From the NCBI RefSeq assembly GCF_018069755.1, contig NZ_JAGQDE010000005.1, forward strand, positions 124,001-188,000: 64,000 nucleotides of DNA, given 5' to 3'. A model generated the notes under the pieces. That model searched no databases. It was not told the origin of the DNA and saw only the letters and a list, made by a program, of their open reading frames with translations. Shown here piece after piece: positions 1-9,866 of this stretch (positions are counted from its first letter, which is position 1; every line of letters starts with the position of its first letter). Made by a program: the position numbers and the translations under genes. Source of the stretch: Ideonella aquatica (GTDB lineage: Bacteria > Pseudomonadota > Gammaproteobacteria > Burkholderiales > Burkholderiaceae_C).

Positions 1-962
1 GCCTGCGCGAGGCCGTGCCGGGCACGGTGCGGGTGGTCGAGGCGATCAATCCCAGCACGATGGCCAAGGGCTGCAAGACCGAGGCCGAGATCGCCCAGGT
101 GCGCGAGGCCATGGCCGAGGACGGCGCCGCGATGTGTGCCTTCTACGCCTGGTTCGAAGCCGCCATGGCCCGCGGCGAGCGCATCACCGAGCTGACCGTC
201 GACGACCGACTCAGCGCCGAGCGCGCCGCGCGCGCGAACTTCATGGGCTTGAGTTTCTCGACCATCGCCGGCTTCAACGCCAACGGCGCGATGCCGCACT
301 ACCGCGCGCTGCCCGAGTCGCATGCCGTGGTCGAGGGCAACGGCCTGCTGCTGATCGACTCGGGTGGCCAGTACCTGGGCGGCACCACCGACATCACCCG
401 CGTCTGGCCGATCGGCACCACCACCGCCGAGCACCGGCGCGACTTCACCCGCGTGCTGCAGGGCATGATGAACCTGTCGCGCGCGCGCTTCCCGGCCGGC
501 ACGCCGGGCCCGATGCTGGATGCGTTGGCACGCGCACCGCTGTGGGCCGAGAGCCTGGAGTACTTCCACGGCACCGGCCACGGCGTGGGCTACTTCCTCA
601 ATGTGCACGAGGGCCCGCAAACCATCGGCAAGGCGGTGGTGGCGCCGCACATGGCCATGCGCGCGGGCATGATCACCTCGAATGAGCCCGGCATCTACCG
701 CCCCGGTCGCTGGGGCGTGCGCATCGAGAACCTGCTGCTCACCGTGCCGGCGCCGGCCAGCGAGTTCGGCGAGTTCCTGCAGTTCGAGACGCTGACGCTG
801 TGCCCGATCGACACCCGGCTGATCGAAGTGTCGCTGATGCGCGCCGACGAGATCGCCTGGCTCAACGCCTACCACGCCACGGTGCGCGAGCGTCTGGCGC
901 CGCGCGTCAGCGGCGACGCGCTGGCCTGGCTGATGGCCCGCACCGAGCCGCTGGTGGCATGA
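1..962 (+). CDS. M24-family Xaa-Pro aminopeptidase, 5' end missing
   Basis: C-terminal catalytic part of a pita-bread metallopeptidase of the aminopeptidase P type, which removes an N-terminal residue preceding proline. The reading frame is open to the left edge, so the start and N-terminal domain lie outside the window. The five dinuclear-metal ligands can be assigned: Asp in LLLIDSGG, Asp in GGTTDITR, His in HGTGHGVG, Glu in SNEPGIY and Glu in GVRIEN. All are intact, so the enzyme should be active. Family membership is well supported; exact peptide preference is not readable. The gene converges on ppiC across a shared hairpin. Confidence 0.9.
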   Translation, partial: LREAVPGTVRVVEAINPSTMAKGCKTEAEIAQVREAMAEDGAAMCAFYAWFEAAMARGERITELTVDDRLSAERAARANFMGLSFSTIAGFNANGAMPHYRALPESHAVVEGNGLLLIDSGGQYLGGTTDITRVWPIGTTTAEHRRDFTRVLQGMMNLSRARFPAGTPGPMLDALARAPLWAESLEYFHGTGHGVGYFLNVHEGPQTIGKAVVAPHMAMRAGMITSNEPGIYRPGRWGVRIENLLLTVPAPASEFGEFLQFETLTLCPIDTRLIEVSLMRADEIAWLNAYHATVRERLAPRVSGDALAWLMARTEPLVA

Positions 963-963
963 A

Positions 964-987
964 AAAGCCGCCCTGCGGGGCGGCTTG
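964..987 (-). terminator. Rho-independent terminator of the minus-strand ppiC gene
   Basis: A 9-bp perfect stem AAGCCGCCC / GGGCGGCTT with a 4-nt loop sits between the converging aminopeptidase and ppiC genes. Read on the minus strand the stem is followed by a T run (CTTTTTC), the classic terminator layout. On the plus strand the tail is not T-rich, so termination there would be weaker. Confidence 0.75.
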
Positions 988-1025
988 TTCGCTGACGCGG
1001 CGCCTTGAGCGCGCCGCCGCAGTCC

Positions 1026-1823
1026 TCACTCCTGCGAGAACTTGTAGTCGGTCTTGGCAGCCTTGCGCAGCTGGTCCTGGTAGGCCTGCAGCTTGACCTG
1101 CGAGGCGCGCTGCATCAGCTGGGCCTTGACGTCGTCGAAGGCCGGGAACTGGGCGTCGCGGGTGTCTTCGAGGCGGATGATGTGCCAGCCGAACTGCGAC
1201 TTCACCGGCTCAGGCGTCATCTCGCCCTTCTTCAGCGCGGTCAGGGCCTTGCCGAATTCGGGCACATAGGTGTCGGGCTTGGCGAAGTCCAGGTCGCCGC
1301 CGTTCTCGGCCGAGCCGGGGTCCTTGGAGTTCTTCTTGGCCACGTCCTCGAACTTGGCGCCGCCCTTGATCTCGGCGATCAGGCGCTTGGCGTCGTCTTC
1401 CTTCTCGACCAGGATGTGGCGGGCGCGGTATTCGGTGCCCGACTGCTGGGCCTTGACGCGGTCGTATTCGGCCTTGGCGTCGGCCTCGCTGGGCGGGTTC
1501 TTCTTCTGGAAGTCGGCGAACAGCTCGCGGATCAGCACGCTCTGGCGGGCCAGTTCCATCTGCGCCTTGAACTCGGCGCTGGCGGCCACGCCACGCTTCT
1601 CGGCTTCCTGGGCGTAGATCTCGCGCAGCACGACCTCGTCGCGGGCGCGCGTTTCCATCTCGGGGGGCACCGGCTGGCCAGCACGGGCGGCCTGCTGCAG
1701 CAGCGTGGTCAGACGGGCCTTGGGCACGGCCTTGCCATTGACGATGGCCACGTTCTGCGCCATGGCGGCCAGCGGCAGGATCATGGCCGCAGCGGCCAGC
1801 ACGACGGAGGACTTGAGTTTCAT
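1026..1823 (-). CDS. Exported parvulin-type peptidyl-prolyl isomerase
   Basis: 265 residues with an N-terminal signal peptide ending near LPLAAMAQN, so it acts in the periplasm. Residues about 60-130 form the helical chaperone-like part. Residues about 135-225 carry the PpiC/parvulin rotamase domain with the hallmarks RARHILV, GGDLDF and FGWHIIRL. Such proteins assist folding of outer-membrane and secreted proteins by proline isomerisation. It is the last gene of the minus-strand run msrB-yciB-bolA-ppiC and ends before a T-tailed hairpin. Close to the SurA/PrsA-like foldases of Burkholderiales; the client proteins cannot be named. Confidence 0.9.
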   Translation of the reverse strand: MKLKSSVVLAAAAMILPLAAMAQNVAIVNGKAVPKARLTTLLQQAARAGQPVPPEMETRARDEVVLREIYAQEAEKRGVAASAEFKAQMELARQSVLIRELFADFQKKNPPSEADAKAEYDRVKAQQSGTEYRARHILVEKEDDAKRLIAEIKGGAKFEDVAKKNSKDPGSAENGGDLDFAKPDTYVPEFGKALTALKKGEMTPEPVKSQFGWHIIRLEDTRDAQFPAFDDVKAQLMQRASQVKLQAYQDQLRKAAKTDYKFSQE

Positions 1824-1844
1824 GAAGCTCGGGGGAAGGGGGGA

Positions 1845-2144
1845 TCAGGAAGAGCCGGGGCCGGCCTCGGCGGGGGTGCGGGCGTCGATGGCCAGGGCGT
1901 GGATACCCCGCGGGATCAGCTCGCGCAGGGCATCATACACAAGGCGATGACGGGCCAGCCTCCCTAGGCCGCTGAAGCGTTCGCTGACGATGCGCACATG
2001 CAGGTGGCTGCCCTCGCGGGCGCCGGCATGCCCTGCATGGGCGGCGCTGTCATCGCGCACCACCAGCGCGGTGGGGGCCAGCAGCCGGCTCAGCACCGCG
2101 TCGACCTCGTCGGCGCGCACCGGCTCAGGCGGTCGGGGGTTCAC
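1845..2144 (-). CDS. bolA: BolA family protein
   Basis: 99 residues with the BolA/IbaG fold, recognisable from SHLHVRIVSERF and the downstream helix RLARHRLVYDAL. BolA proteins pair with monothiol glutaredoxins and take part in Fe-S cluster handling and stress-related morphology. The start chosen is a GTG at 2144, preceded by GGAG with 7 nt spacing and overlapping the last 20 bp of yciB. A longer in-frame ORF exists, but its extra N-terminus is a low-complexity Arg/Pro stretch. The yciB-bolA-ppiC order is common in Betaproteobacteria. Confidence 0.88.
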   Translation of the reverse strand: MNPRPPEPVRADEVDAVLSRLLAPTALVVRDDSAAHAGHAGAREGSHLHVRIVSERFSGLGRLARHRLVYDALRELIPRGIHALAIDARTPAEAGPGSS

Positions 2145-2775
2145 CGGCAGACTCCTCGGCGGCGGCCTCGGGCCAGGCCTTGCTGATCCAGACCGTCTGG
2201 CCAATGATGAAAGCCAGCATCAGGCCAGTGGCGCCGAACACCTTGAAGTTGACCCAGGTGGGCGTGGACACGCTGTAGGCCACCGCGATATTGAGCAGGC
2301 CCATGGCCAGAAAGAACAGGATCCAGGCCCGGTTCAGGGCCGCCCAGGCGGCGGCCGGCAGCTTCAGCTGGCCGCCCAGCGCCAGTTCCAGCAGGTTCTT
2401 GCCGAAGGCCGCACTGCCCCAGTAAACGGCCGCCAGCGCCCAATACACGCCGGTGGGTTTCCATTTGATGAAGGTCTCGTCGTGGAACCACACCGTCAGG
2501 CCGCCCAGCACCGTGACCATGGCCAGCGTGATCCAGGTCATCGGCTCGACCGGCCGGCCGCGCAGGCGCAACCAGGCGACGGTCAGCAGCGTGGCGGCGA
2601 TCGCCACCAGCGTGGCCAGCAGCATGGGCGCCTGGTCGGGGCTGACCACACCGCCGGAGGTGAGCATGCCCACATGGCCGGTGGCGAACTCGGCTGCCGC
2701 GTCCTTGTGGCCTTCCGCGAACTTGAAGGTGGCAAAGAACAGGATCAGCGGCAGGAAATCGAGCAACAGCTTCAT
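2125..2775 (-). CDS. yciB: YciB / IspZ-type inner-membrane septation protein A
   Basis: 216 residues with five to six hydrophobic helices, including the N-terminal [18 protein letters not shown] and C-terminal [19 protein letters not shown], which are diagnostic of the YciB/IspZ family. Members are inner-membrane proteins linked to cell-envelope maintenance and division. The ATG at 2775 overlaps the stop of msrB (ATGA), so translation is probably coupled. The longer reading frame upstream of this ATG is only the shadow of msrB. Confidence 0.9.
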   Translation of the reverse strand: MKLLLDFLPLILFFATFKFAEGHKDAAAEFATGHVGMLTSGGVVSPDQAPMLLATLVAIAATLLTVAWLRLRGRPVEPMTWITLAMVTVLGGLTVWFHDETFIKWKPTGVYWALAAVYWGSAAFGKNLLELALGGQLKLPAAAWAALNRAWILFFLAMGLLNIAVAYSVSTPTWVNFKVFGATGLMLAFIIGQTVWISKAWPEAAAEESAGEPPTA

Positions 2776-3203
2776 CGGGCGGTATCGGAATCGGTGCCGA
2801 AGTGTATCGCCGCCGAATTGATGCAAAAGCGCTCGCCGGTGGGCGCCGGGCCGTCGTCGAACACATGGCCCAGGTGGCTGCCGCAGCGGGCGCAGCGCAC
2901 CTCCACCCGCACCATGCCGTGCGAACGGTCTTCCAGGCGCTCGATGCGGGCCGGGTCGATCGGCTGCCAGTAGCTGGGCCAGCCGCAGCCGGCGTCGAAC
3001 TTGGTGTCGGAGGCGAACAGCGGCTCCTGGCAGCCGACGCAGCGGTACACACCGGGCTCCCAGTGGTTCCAGTACAGGCCGGTGAAGGCCCGCTCGGTGG
3101 CGGCGTGGCGCGCCACCGCGTACTGGGTGGGGTCGAGCTGGCGACGCCATTCCTCGTCGGACTGGCGCACCGGGTACGCAGGATCGTCGTGCGGCTTGGT
3201 CAT
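2772..3203 (-). CDS. msrB: Peptide-methionine (R)-S-oxide reductase
   Basis: 143-residue cytoplasmic MsrB, reducing methionine-R-sulfoxide in proteins with thioredoxin. The two zinc-binding pairs are visible as CVGC and CARC, and the catalytic cysteine lies in RFCINS near the C-terminus. The fold signatures GCGWPSYW and [12 protein letters not shown] are also present. Full length, with no selenocysteine. First gene of the minus-strand unit leading to yciB, bolA and ppiC. Confidence 0.95.
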   Translation of the reverse strand: MTKPHDDPAYPVRQSDEEWRRQLDPTQYAVARHAATERAFTGLYWNHWEPGVYRCVGCQEPLFASDTKFDAGCGWPSYWQPIDPARIERLEDRSHGMVRVEVRCARCGSHLGHVFDDGPAPTGERFCINSAAIHFGTDSDTAR

Positions 3204-3353
3204 GGCGCGGGCGTGGCAAAAAGCACAGTGTAGGCAGCGGCGCAGTCTCTTGCGCGACGTCAGGACATTGGGGCCTGTCCGGACCGGCGGCGCCTATCCG
3301 GCTGCCTATGATGCGCCTTGGAGTATTTCCCCGAGACAGGACAGGAGACCGCC

Positions 3354-5003
3354 ATGAGCGCCTTGATGGGCCAGATGATGAACATGCCGCTGATGATCTC
3401 GTCGCTGCTGAAGCACGCGGCGCGCCACGCAGCCGACACCGAAATCGTCTCCAAGCGCGTGGAGGGCGACCTGCACCGCACCACCTGGTCGGCGCTGGAA
3501 AAGCGTGCCCGGCAGCTGGCGCAGGCTTTCGCCCGGCTGGGCTGCCAGCCTGGCGAGCGCATCGGCACGCTGGCCTGGAACGGCTACCGCCACCTGGAGA
3601 TCTACTACGCCAGCGCCGGCTCGCAGTTGGTGACGCACACCATCAACCCGCGCCTGTTCCCCGAGCAGATCGCCTGGATCGCCAACGATGCGGCCGACGG
3701 CGTGCTGTGCTTTGACCTCAGCTTCCTGCCGCTGATCGAGAAGCTGGCTGGTGAACTCAAGACCGTGCGCCATTTCGTGCTGATGACCGACCGCGCCCAC
3801 ATGCCGGCGGCCACCACCGTGCCGAACCTGCTGTGCTACGAGGAGCTGGTCGAGGCCGAGGATGGTCACTACCAGTGGCCGGTCTTCGACGAGAACACCG
3901 CCTGCACGATCTGCTACACCTCGGGCACCACCGGCAACCCCAAGGGCGCGGTCTACAGCCACCGCTCCACCGTGCTGCACGCCTATGGCGCCGCGCTGCC
4001 CGATGCGATGGACTGCTCCAGCCGCGAGGTCATCCTGCCGGTGGTGCCGATGTTCCACGTCAACGCCTGGGGCATCCCCTACACCGCGGCGCTGGTCGGC
4101 GCCAAGCTGGTGATGCCCGGGCCCCACCTGGATGGCAAGTCGCTGTACGAATTGTTCGAGGCCGAGAAGGTCAGCTTCTCGGCCGGCGTGCCCACGGTGT
4201 GGCTGGGCCTGATCACCTTCATGAAGGCCAACGGTCTGAAGTTCAGCAGCTTCAAGCGCACCGTGATCGGCGGCTCGGCCTGCCCGCCGGCGATGATGAA
4301 GACGCTGCAGGAGGACTTCGGCGTCGAGGTGGTGCATGCCTGGGGCATGACCGAGCTGAGCCCACTGGGCACGCTGTCCAAGCTCAAGAGCAAGCACGAC
4401 AGCCTGGACCGCGAGTCGCAGCAGCGCCTGCTCGAGAAGCAGGGCCGCGCCATCTACGGCATCGACATGGCCATCATCGACGAGGCCGGCCACGCCCTGC
4501 CCTGGGACGGCCAGGCCTCGGGCAACCTGGTGGTCAAGGGCCAGTGGGTGATCAACAGCTATTTCAACCTGCGCGTGTCGCCACTGGTGGAGGTGGACGG
4601 CGAGCCTGGCTGGTTCCCCACCGGCGACGTGGCCACGATCGATGCCGACGGCTTCATGCAGATCACCGACCGCAGCAAGGACGTGATCAAGTCGGGCGGT
4701 GAATGGATCAGCTCGATCGACCTGGAAAACATCGCCATGGCCCACCCGGCCGTGCATGAAGCCGCAGCTATCTCGGCCAAGCACCCGAAGTGGGACGAGC
4801 GCCCGCTGCTGGTGGTGGTGCGCAAGCCCGGCGCCACGCTCACGCGCGAGGAGATGCTGGCTTTCTTCGACGGCCGCATCGCCAAGTGGCAGATCCCGGA
4901 CGACGTGGCCTTTGTCGACGAGATCCCGCACACCGCCACCGGCAAGATGCAGAAGCTCAAACTGCGCGAGCAGTTCAAGGACTACAAGCTGCCGGGGGTG
5001 TGA
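3354..5003 (+). CDS. AMP-forming acyl-CoA ligase, DmdB/long-chain type
   Basis: 549-residue member of the ANL superfamily that activates a carboxylic acid to its CoA thioester through an acyl-adenylate. Visible motifs: P-loop [11 protein letters not shown], the adenylate-binding [10 protein letters not shown], the hinge region [16 protein letters not shown] and the C-terminal lysine motif TATGKMQK. The N-terminus [14 protein letters not shown] resembles ligases annotated as long-chain-fatty-acid or 3-methylthiopropionate CoA ligases, so the substrate is uncertain. The ATG at 3354 follows GGAG at 6 nt. It stands alone and converges on the XoxJ-like gene. Confidence 0.9.
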   Translation: MSALMGQMMNMPLMISSLLKHAARHAADTEIVSKRVEGDLHRTTWSALEKRARQLAQAFARLGCQPGERIGTLAWNGYRHLEIYYASAGSQLVTHTINPRLFPEQIAWIANDAADGVLCFDLSFLPLIEKLAGELKTVRHFVLMTDRAHMPAATTVPNLLCYEELVEAEDGHYQWPVFDENTACTICYTSGTTGNPKGAVYSHRSTVLHAYGAALPDAMDCSSREVILPVVPMFHVNAWGIPYTAALVGAKLVMPGPHLDGKSLYELFEAEKVSFSAGVPTVWLGLITFMKANGLKFSSFKRTVIGGSACPPAMMKTLQEDFGVEVVHAWGMTELSPLGTLSKLKSKHDSLDRESQQRLLEKQGRAIYGIDMAIIDEAGHALPWDGQASGNLVVKGQWVINSYFNLRVSPLVEVDGEPGWFPTGDVATIDADGFMQITDRSKDVIKSGGEWISSIDLENIAMAHPAVHEAAAISAKHPKWDERPLLVVVRKPGATLTREEMLAFFDGRIAKWQIPDDVAFVDEIPHTATGKMQKLKLREQFKDYKLPGV

Positions 5004-5004
5004 T

Positions 5005-5850
5005 TCAGGGCCGGCGCCAGCGCAGCTTGCCGGCCGCAAAGATGCGGGCAAGCTCGCCGTTGTCGGCCAGCGTGTTCACGGCGGCCTGCAGCGCCAGGGC
5101 CAGGTCGGTGGAGGCCGCCTTGACGGCCATGCCCACCGCCCAGCCGTCCTTCATGCGCGGCAGCGGCAGCGGATCGATCGCGAAGCGCTCGTCGCCGCCC
5201 AAGGTCGATTCCAGCTCGCTCAGGTGGCCGGCCGCGGCCACCACCTCGCCGCGCGCCAGCGCCTGCGCGGCTTGCACACCATCGGCGTACTTGGTGCGCA
5301 GGCTGTCGCGGTAGCGTCCGCCCTCGGCGCCGATCAGCAGCCAGCCGGCCAGCGACTGGCCCGGCACCGCCACCGCCTTGCCGAGCAGCGGATCCAGCAT
5401 GTCCAGCGTGGGCAGCGCCTTCAGGTCGCGCGCGATCATCACCCGCTCGCGCCAGTACGGCGCCAGGATCTTGACCTGCGGGCTTTTCTCCATCAGCGGG
5501 CGGTCCACCGGCACGTGCAGCATCACGTCGGCCGGCCCGAAGCCCAGGTAGTGGCCGCGCCACACCATGTTGCGCAGGTCATCGCCCATGTCCTCGCCGG
5601 CCTGGAAGGGCAGCAGCGAGAGCTTCAGGCCCAGCGCCGAGGCCAGGGCCCCGGCCAGGTCGACCTCGATGCCGCGGCCGCCCACATGGAAGGGCGGCAG
5701 GTCCTGGTAGACGGCGACGGTCAGGCTGCCCTTGGCGCGCAGGCGCTCCAGCGCCGAGGCCTCCTGGGCGCGCAGTGGCGAGGCAATCGACAGCGCTGCA
5801 GCGGCCGAGCCGGCCAGCAACTGGCGGCGGGTGGTCTGGCGGCGGCTCAT
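5005..5850 (-). CDS. XoxJ/PedG-type periplasmic substrate-binding-like protein of the PQQ dehydrogenase system
   Basis: 281 residues with a twin-arginine signal (TRRQLLAGSAAAA), so probably exported folded. The rest is a type-2 periplasmic binding fold with the typical opening GSLTVAVYQDLPPFH and ending ELARIFAAGKLRW. It matches the proteins always found beside PQQ alcohol dehydrogenases (MxaJ, XoxJ, PedG), thought to help activate the apo-enzyme rather than import a nutrient. Its start codon overlaps the stop of the cytochrome gene (TGATG), so both are co-transcribed from the sigma-54 promoter at 6411-6426. Confidence 0.87.
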   Translation of the reverse strand: MSRRQTTRRQLLAGSAAAALSIASPLRAQEASALERLRAKGSLTVAVYQDLPPFHVGGRGIEVDLAGALASALGLKLSLLPFQAGEDMGDDLRNMVWRGHYLGFGPADVMLHVPVDRPLMEKSPQVKILAPYWRERVMIARDLKALPTLDMLDPLLGKAVAVPGQSLAGWLLIGAEGGRYRDSLRTKYADGVQAAQALARGEVVAAAGHLSELESTLGGDERFAIDPLPLPRMKDGWAVGMAVKAASTDLALALQAAVNTLADNGELARIFAAGKLRWRRP

Positions 5851-6335
5851 CAGAGCGGCTTCTCGCGACGGCTTTCCAGGTAGGACTTGATCGCCCACAC
5901 GGCTTCCTGGTTCAGCACACCTTCGAAGGGCGGCATGTAGACGGCGCCGTTGCGGGTGCGGCCGCGGCGCACCGTGGTGCTCATGAACTCGTCGATCTCC
6001 TTGACGCAGGCGGCCTTCTTGGCCGGCTGGGCCAGGCTGGCGCACTCGTTGTCGAGCTTGCGCAGGTCGGGTGCGATGCCGCCGGAGATCGCTTCCAGGC
6101 CATGGCAGCGGGCGCAGTTCTGGTTGTAGGCCGAAGCACCGATGCGGGTGGCAATCTCATTGCCCCGGTACGGATTCTCGGTGCGCCACTCGGCGCCCAG
6201 TGGCGGCAGTTCGCGGGTGTCGACCGCCTGCGGCGTGACATCGCCATGGGCCCAGGCGCCGAAGGCGGCCAGGAACAAGGCGCTGGCCAGCAGGCTGCGG
6301 GCGGGCGCTCGGAATCGGGGGGCATGACGGACCAT
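5850..6335 (-). CDS. pedF: PedF-type cytochrome c550
   Basis: 161-residue periplasmic mono-haem cytochrome c. A signal peptide ends near FGAWAHG; haem is attached at CARCH; the likely sixth ligand is Met in YMPPFEG. Two further cysteines flank the intervening loop. The family is the electron acceptor of PQQ-dependent ethanol-type dehydrogenases, passing electrons toward the terminal oxidase. Start chosen at 6335 because AGGAG lies 8 nt upstream. A second, shorter relative is encoded at 25663. First gene of a two-gene unit with the XoxJ-like protein. Confidence 0.9.
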   Translation of the reverse strand: MVRHAPRFRAPARSLLASALFLAAFGAWAHGDVTPQAVDTRELPPLGAEWRTENPYRGNEIATRIGASAYNQNCARCHGLEAISGGIAPDLRKLDNECASLAQPAKKAACVKEIDEFMSTTVRRGRTRNGAVYMPPFEGVLNQEAVWAIKSYLESRREKPL

Positions 6336-6410
6336 GGGGGCTTGTCTCCTGGAGGGATGGACTTGGGGCTGGTAGGTAGCCCTGAAGGGGCGGGGGTCGG
6401 GCATCAAAAC

Positions 6411-6426
6411 TGCAAAGCGTGTGCCA
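6411..6426 (-). promoter_or_regulatory. Sigma-54 promoter of pedF-xoxJ
   Basis: On the minus strand the sequence reads TGGCACACGCTTTGCA, matching the sigma-54 consensus TGGCACG-N4-TTGCW at all but one position, with the -24 GG and -12 GC correctly spaced. Predicted transcription start is near 6399, giving a leader of about 64 nt before the cytochrome ATG. A gene for a sigma-54 activator starts divergently at 6619. Confidence 0.8.
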
Positions 6427-6506
6427 CCAGCCCGCCGACGCTGCCAGGGCCCCTGAATCGGGCCCCGTCATCGGGGAGATCCCCAGGAAGATGCTGCAAT
6501 CTGACG

Positions 6507-6521
6507 CGATGTGACGCATCG
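6507..6521. promoter_or_regulatory. Candidate activator (UAS) palindrome between pedF and the sigma-54 activator gene
   Basis: CGATG-TGACG-CATCG is a perfect 5-5-5 inverted repeat located about 80-95 bp upstream of the pedF -24 element, the usual distance for enhancer-binding proteins. The octamer TGTGACGC inside it recurs at 28739-28746, about 116 bp upstream of the xoxF -24 element. The match is short, so binding is only suggested. Confidence 0.35.
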
Positions 6522-6618
6522 AACAGGATCCAGTCCCACGGCGGCAGGCAAAACTGTTAGATTTCAGAGCACAGCAAGAACATCCAGCGTGCCACACACG
6601 TTGGTGGAGACAAGGCCC

Positions 6619-8730
6619 ATGAGCGGTTATTACCCCCCAGCCAGCGGCGGCCGACAGCGTCGCGGCCTGGAATCCGCCGCGCGCACAGCGACGGCGACGC
6701 GCAGCAACAGCCGCAATCCGGCGCACGAGTCGGCGATCGAGCATTCGCATGAGCGCTGCGCCGCGCTGGGCCTGTCGCGCATCGAGCGCCCCGACCACTC
6801 CCCGCTGGGCCGCTCCGACCTGACCGTTGCGCGCGAGCGCAATCTGCGTCTGTATTCGCATGCGGCGCCGGTGATGGAAATGCTCTTCGAGCAGATCATC
6901 AACTCGGAGAGCATGGTGGTGCTGACCGACGCCACCGGCACCATCCTGCACTCGATCGGCGACGACGAGTTCCTGGGTCGCGCCGCCAAGGTGGCGCTGG
7001 CCCCGGGCGCCAATTGGTCGGAGTCCAGCAAGGGCACCAATGCCGTCGGCACGGCGCTGATCGATGAAGTGCCCACGCTGGTCCACGCGGACGAGCACTT
7101 CATGCACGCCAACCATTTCCTCACCTGCTCGGCGGCGCCCATCCTCGATCCGCGCGGCAACATCCTGGGCGTGCTGGATGTCTCGGGCGACCAGCGCAGC
7201 TACCACCAGCACACGATGGCGCTGGTGAAGATGTCGGCGCGCATGATCGAGAACCACTGGCTGACCGACGACTACCGCAACGTCATGCGCCTGCACCTGC
7301 ACAGCCGGGTGGAGTTCATCGGCACGCTGATGGAGGGCATTCTGGCGGTGGCGCCCGACGGCAAGATCGTCGGCGCCAACCGTGGCGCGCTGGAACAGCT
7401 GGGCCTGTCCGGCGCGGCCTTGCGCATGCACAGCCTGGGCTCGCTGTTCGGCACCTCGGTGAGCACGCTGGTCGACCGCTTCCGCTCACCGCTGGCGCTG
7501 CCGATGCAGGTGGAAACCAGCGACGGCCGCCCCTTCCACATTTATGCCCGCTTCAACTGGCCCGTCTGGACCAGCGTCACCGAAGCGGCCCATACCAGCA
7601 CGCCGGCCAGCACCAGCCACACCGACAACAGCAAGCCGATCCTGCCCGAGACCCTGGCCGCACCCCCGGTGTCCGTACCGGCCGCCGGCACCGGCTTGAA
7701 GCAGTTGCTGACCGGCGACGCCCAGGTCGAGACGGTGGTGGGCAAGATCCGCCGCGTGCTCAACCGCGACATCCCGATCCTGGTGCTGGGTGAGACCGGC
7801 ACCGGCAAGGAGTTGCTGGCGCGCGCCATCCACCAGGATTCCGAGCGCGCCCGCCAGCCCTTTGTGGCGGTGAACTGCGCCTCCATCCCCGATACGCTGA
7901 TCGAGGCCGAACTCTTCGGCTACGAAGAAGGCGCGTTCACCGGCGCGCGCCGCAAAGGCTCGGTGGGCAAGATCGTGCAGGCCAACGGCGGCACGCTGTT
8001 CCTCGATGAGATCGGCGACATGCCGATCGGCCTGCAGGCCCACCTGCTGCGGGTGCTGCAGGAGCGCCAGGTCACGCCCTTGGGCAGCACCAAGTCGGTC
8101 ACGGTGGACGTGGCCATCATCTGTGCCACCCACCGCAACCTGCGCGAGATGATTGCCGCCCAGCAGTTCCGAGAGGACCTCTACTACCGGCTCAACGGCC
8201 TCGCCGTGCGCCTGCCGGCGCTGCGCGAGCGCACCGACCTGCTGGCGCTGGTGCAGCGCATCCTGGACCAGCAGAGCCCGCAGCGGCGCCTGAGCCTGGC
8301 GCCCGACGTGCTGCACCTGTTCCAGTCCTGCGACTGGCCGGGCAATGTGCGCCAGCTGTTCAATGTGCTGCGCACCGCCGCGGTGATGGCCGCCGGCGAC
8401 AGCGTGATCACACGCGACCACCTGTCGGACGACTTCATCGACGACGCCCAACGCGGCTGGGCCCGACGGGCCCATGCCGAGACCCCGGCGGCCGTGCCGA
8501 TGAGCGCAACAGCCCCTGCCGCCCCGCCGACGGCGCCGGTATTGCCGCTTGCCCCGCCCGCACCGGCCCCGGCCGAGGCCGCCAGCCCGGTGGCACGCTC
8601 ACTGCAGGACCTGGAACTCGAGGCCATCCGGCAGGCGGTGGAGCAGGCCGGCGGCAACATCTCAGAGGCCTCCAAGCGCCTGGGCATCAGCCGCAACACG
8701 ATCTACCGCAAGCTGCGCTGGCAGAGCTGA
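6619..8730 (+). CDS. AcoR-like sigma-54-dependent enhancer-binding activator
   Basis: 703 residues. An N-terminal GAF-like sensory region and a PAS-like segment precede a complete AAA+ domain with Walker A GETGTGKE near residue 390, the sigma-54 contact loop GAFTGA near 438 and Walker [12 protein letters not shown] proline/alanine linker then leads to a Fis-type helix-turn-helix ([16 protein letters not shown]) at the very C-terminus. This is the AcoR layout of regulators of alcohol and acetoin catabolism. Start at 6619 follows GGAG at 9 nt. It is divergent from pedF-xoxJ, which has a sigma-54 promoter, so it is the obvious candidate activator of the island. Confidence 0.9.
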   Translation: MSGYYPPASGGRQRRGLESAARTATATRSNSRNPAHESAIEHSHERCAALGLSRIERPDHSPLGRSDLTVARERNLRLYSHAAPVMEMLFEQIINSESMVVLTDATGTILHSIGDDEFLGRAAKVALAPGANWSESSKGTNAVGTALIDEVPTLVHADEHFMHANHFLTCSAAPILDPRGNILGVLDVSGDQRSYHQHTMALVKMSARMIENHWLTDDYRNVMRLHLHSRVEFIGTLMEGILAVAPDGKIVGANRGALEQLGLSGAALRMHSLGSLFGTSVSTLVDRFRSPLALPMQVETSDGRPFHIYARFNWPVWTSVTEAAHTSTPASTSHTDNSKPILPETLAAPPVSVPAAGTGLKQLLTGDAQVETVVGKIRRVLNRDIPILVLGETGTGKELLARAIHQDSERARQPFVAVNCASIPDTLIEAELFGYEEGAFTGARRKGSVGKIVQANGGTLFLDEIGDMPIGLQAHLLRVLQERQVTPLGSTKSVTVDVAIICATHRNLREMIAAQQFREDLYYRLNGLAVRLPALRERTDLLALVQRILDQQSPQRRLSLAPDVLHLFQSCDWPGNVRQLFNVLRTAAVMAAGDSVITRDHLSDDFIDDAQRGWARRAHAETPAAVPMSATAPAAPPTAPVLPLAPPAPAPAEAASPVARSLQDLELEAIRQAVEQAGGNISEASKRLGISRNTIYRKLRWQS

Positions 8731-8745
8731 TCGCGGCACGGCCGC

Positions 8746-9663
8746 TCAGAACACCACCGCTTCGCGCTGCGACCAGGTGCGCTGCCAGTTCAGCGACTGG
8801 CGCGGGTGCCCGCCCGCCCAGGCCGGCGGCGGTGTGTCGGTGACCAGGTCGCCACGGCGCAGCGCGGCGTCCACCGCATCCACCAGCCGGCGCATCTCAT
8901 CGCGCTGGGCGCGCAACTGGGCTGGCGCCATCCACGGCCCCTGCTCGGGCAGCACGCGCGCGGTGCCGGGCATGGCGGCCTGCAACTGATCCAGCGAGCG
9001 CGCCAGGTGCAGCGCGTCGCCGTCGCGCAGGTCCGGCGGACCGTCGCCCCAGGCCAGGCCGTGGGCACTCCACAGCGCATGGCCCCGCCAGCGCAGCGCC
9101 AGCACCGCGGTCTCATCGGCGCGCTGCAGCCGCCACCAGTCGAACGGGCCGACGCGGCCCTGCGCGCCGCGCAGCAGCTGGGTCGGCCGCGGGATCGGGT
9201 CGTCGCCCAGGTCGGACGCCGCCACGCCCAGGCGCTGCGCCATGCGCTCGACACAGCGCGGGCAGCGCTGGCGCATCGCTTCGGCGGTGTCCGCATGGGC
9301 CCACAGCCGCGCCCCCTCGAAGGCCTTGGCACCCAGCGTCAGTTCGGCGTGTGGCCAGGGCAGGATCACATCGGTGACGCGGCCGGCGCCGGCCTCGCGC
9401 AGCAGGCAGGTCGCCTGGCGCGCCAGCACCGGCGTGCCCGCGCCCCCCACCAACCACAGCGCGCGCCCCTGGCGAACCGCCCACAGGTTGGCGGTGGCGC
9501 CCCGGTTGCTGGCGTTGCTGTCCCCGCTGGCCGCTTCGATCCACCAGGCGCCCGTGCCCAGCGCGTGCAGGCGCCCACCCGGACCCGAACAGGCCGCCTG
9601 GGCCGGTGGTGCCGCCAGCATCGCCGCGAGCAGCCCAAAGACTCCGTACAAACCCTGTGCCAA
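8746..9663 (-). CDS. Quinoprotein-associated MBL-fold metallohydrolase-like protein (degenerate)
   Basis: About 305 residues, exported (hydrophobic segment then AAPPAQAACSG). It resembles the metallo-beta-lactamase-fold 'quinoprotein relay system' proteins that accompany PQQ dehydrogenases. The canonical HxHxDH metal motif is not seen; the corresponding stretch reads PWPHAELTLG, so metal binding is doubtful. The start is uncertain: a TTG at 9663 is given because codon use upstream looks non-coding, although in-frame ATGs exist at 9819, 9810 and 9621. It converges on the sigma-54 activator gene, stop to stop. Function in the pathway is unknown. Confidence 0.6.
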   Translation of the reverse strand: MAQGLYGVFGLLAAMLAAPPAQAACSGPGGRLHALGTGAWWIEAASGDSNASNRGATANLWAVRQGRALWLVGGAGTPVLARQATCLLREAGAGRVTDVILPWPHAELTLGAKAFEGARLWAHADTAEAMRQRCPRCVERMAQRLGVAASDLGDDPIPRPTQLLRGAQGRVGPFDWWRLQRADETAVLALRWRGHALWSAHGLAWGDGPPDLRDGDALHLARSLDQLQAAMPGTARVLPEQGPWMAPAQLRAQRDEMRRLVDAVDAALRRGDLVTDTPPPAWAGGHPRQSLNWQRTWSQREAVVF

Positions 9664-9737
9664 GGGCGGACAAAGCGACCGCCACGCGTGACAGCTTCGG
9701 CGCACCAGCCCCCGGGCAAGCCCGCGGAATCGAGCCG

Positions 9738-9761
9738 CCAGGGCGACAGACTGTCGCCTGG
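9738..9761. repeat. Inverted repeat in the divergent metallohydrolase/PqqB-like intergenic region
   Basis: CCAGGGCGACA-GAC-TGTCGCCTGG is a near-perfect palindrome, one bulged G in the left arm, in the roughly 200-bp gap between two divergent genes. It could be an operator or a cruciform. No matching copy was noticed elsewhere in the window. Confidence 0.5.
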
Positions 9762-9866
9762 CAGGCGGGCATGTGTCTTGCACCAGAGAACCCCATTGAC
9801 AGGGAGACATCTGCTTCATTCCATGGATCTTGCCGCAAGACCGACAGGCCGTCCCGGGAGGACACC

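Noticed and set aside
9647-9662. TGGCACA-N4-TTGTA on the minus strand near the metallohydrolase-like gene
   Set aside because: The invariant -12 GC is GT, and the site lies where the signal peptide of that gene would be encoded.
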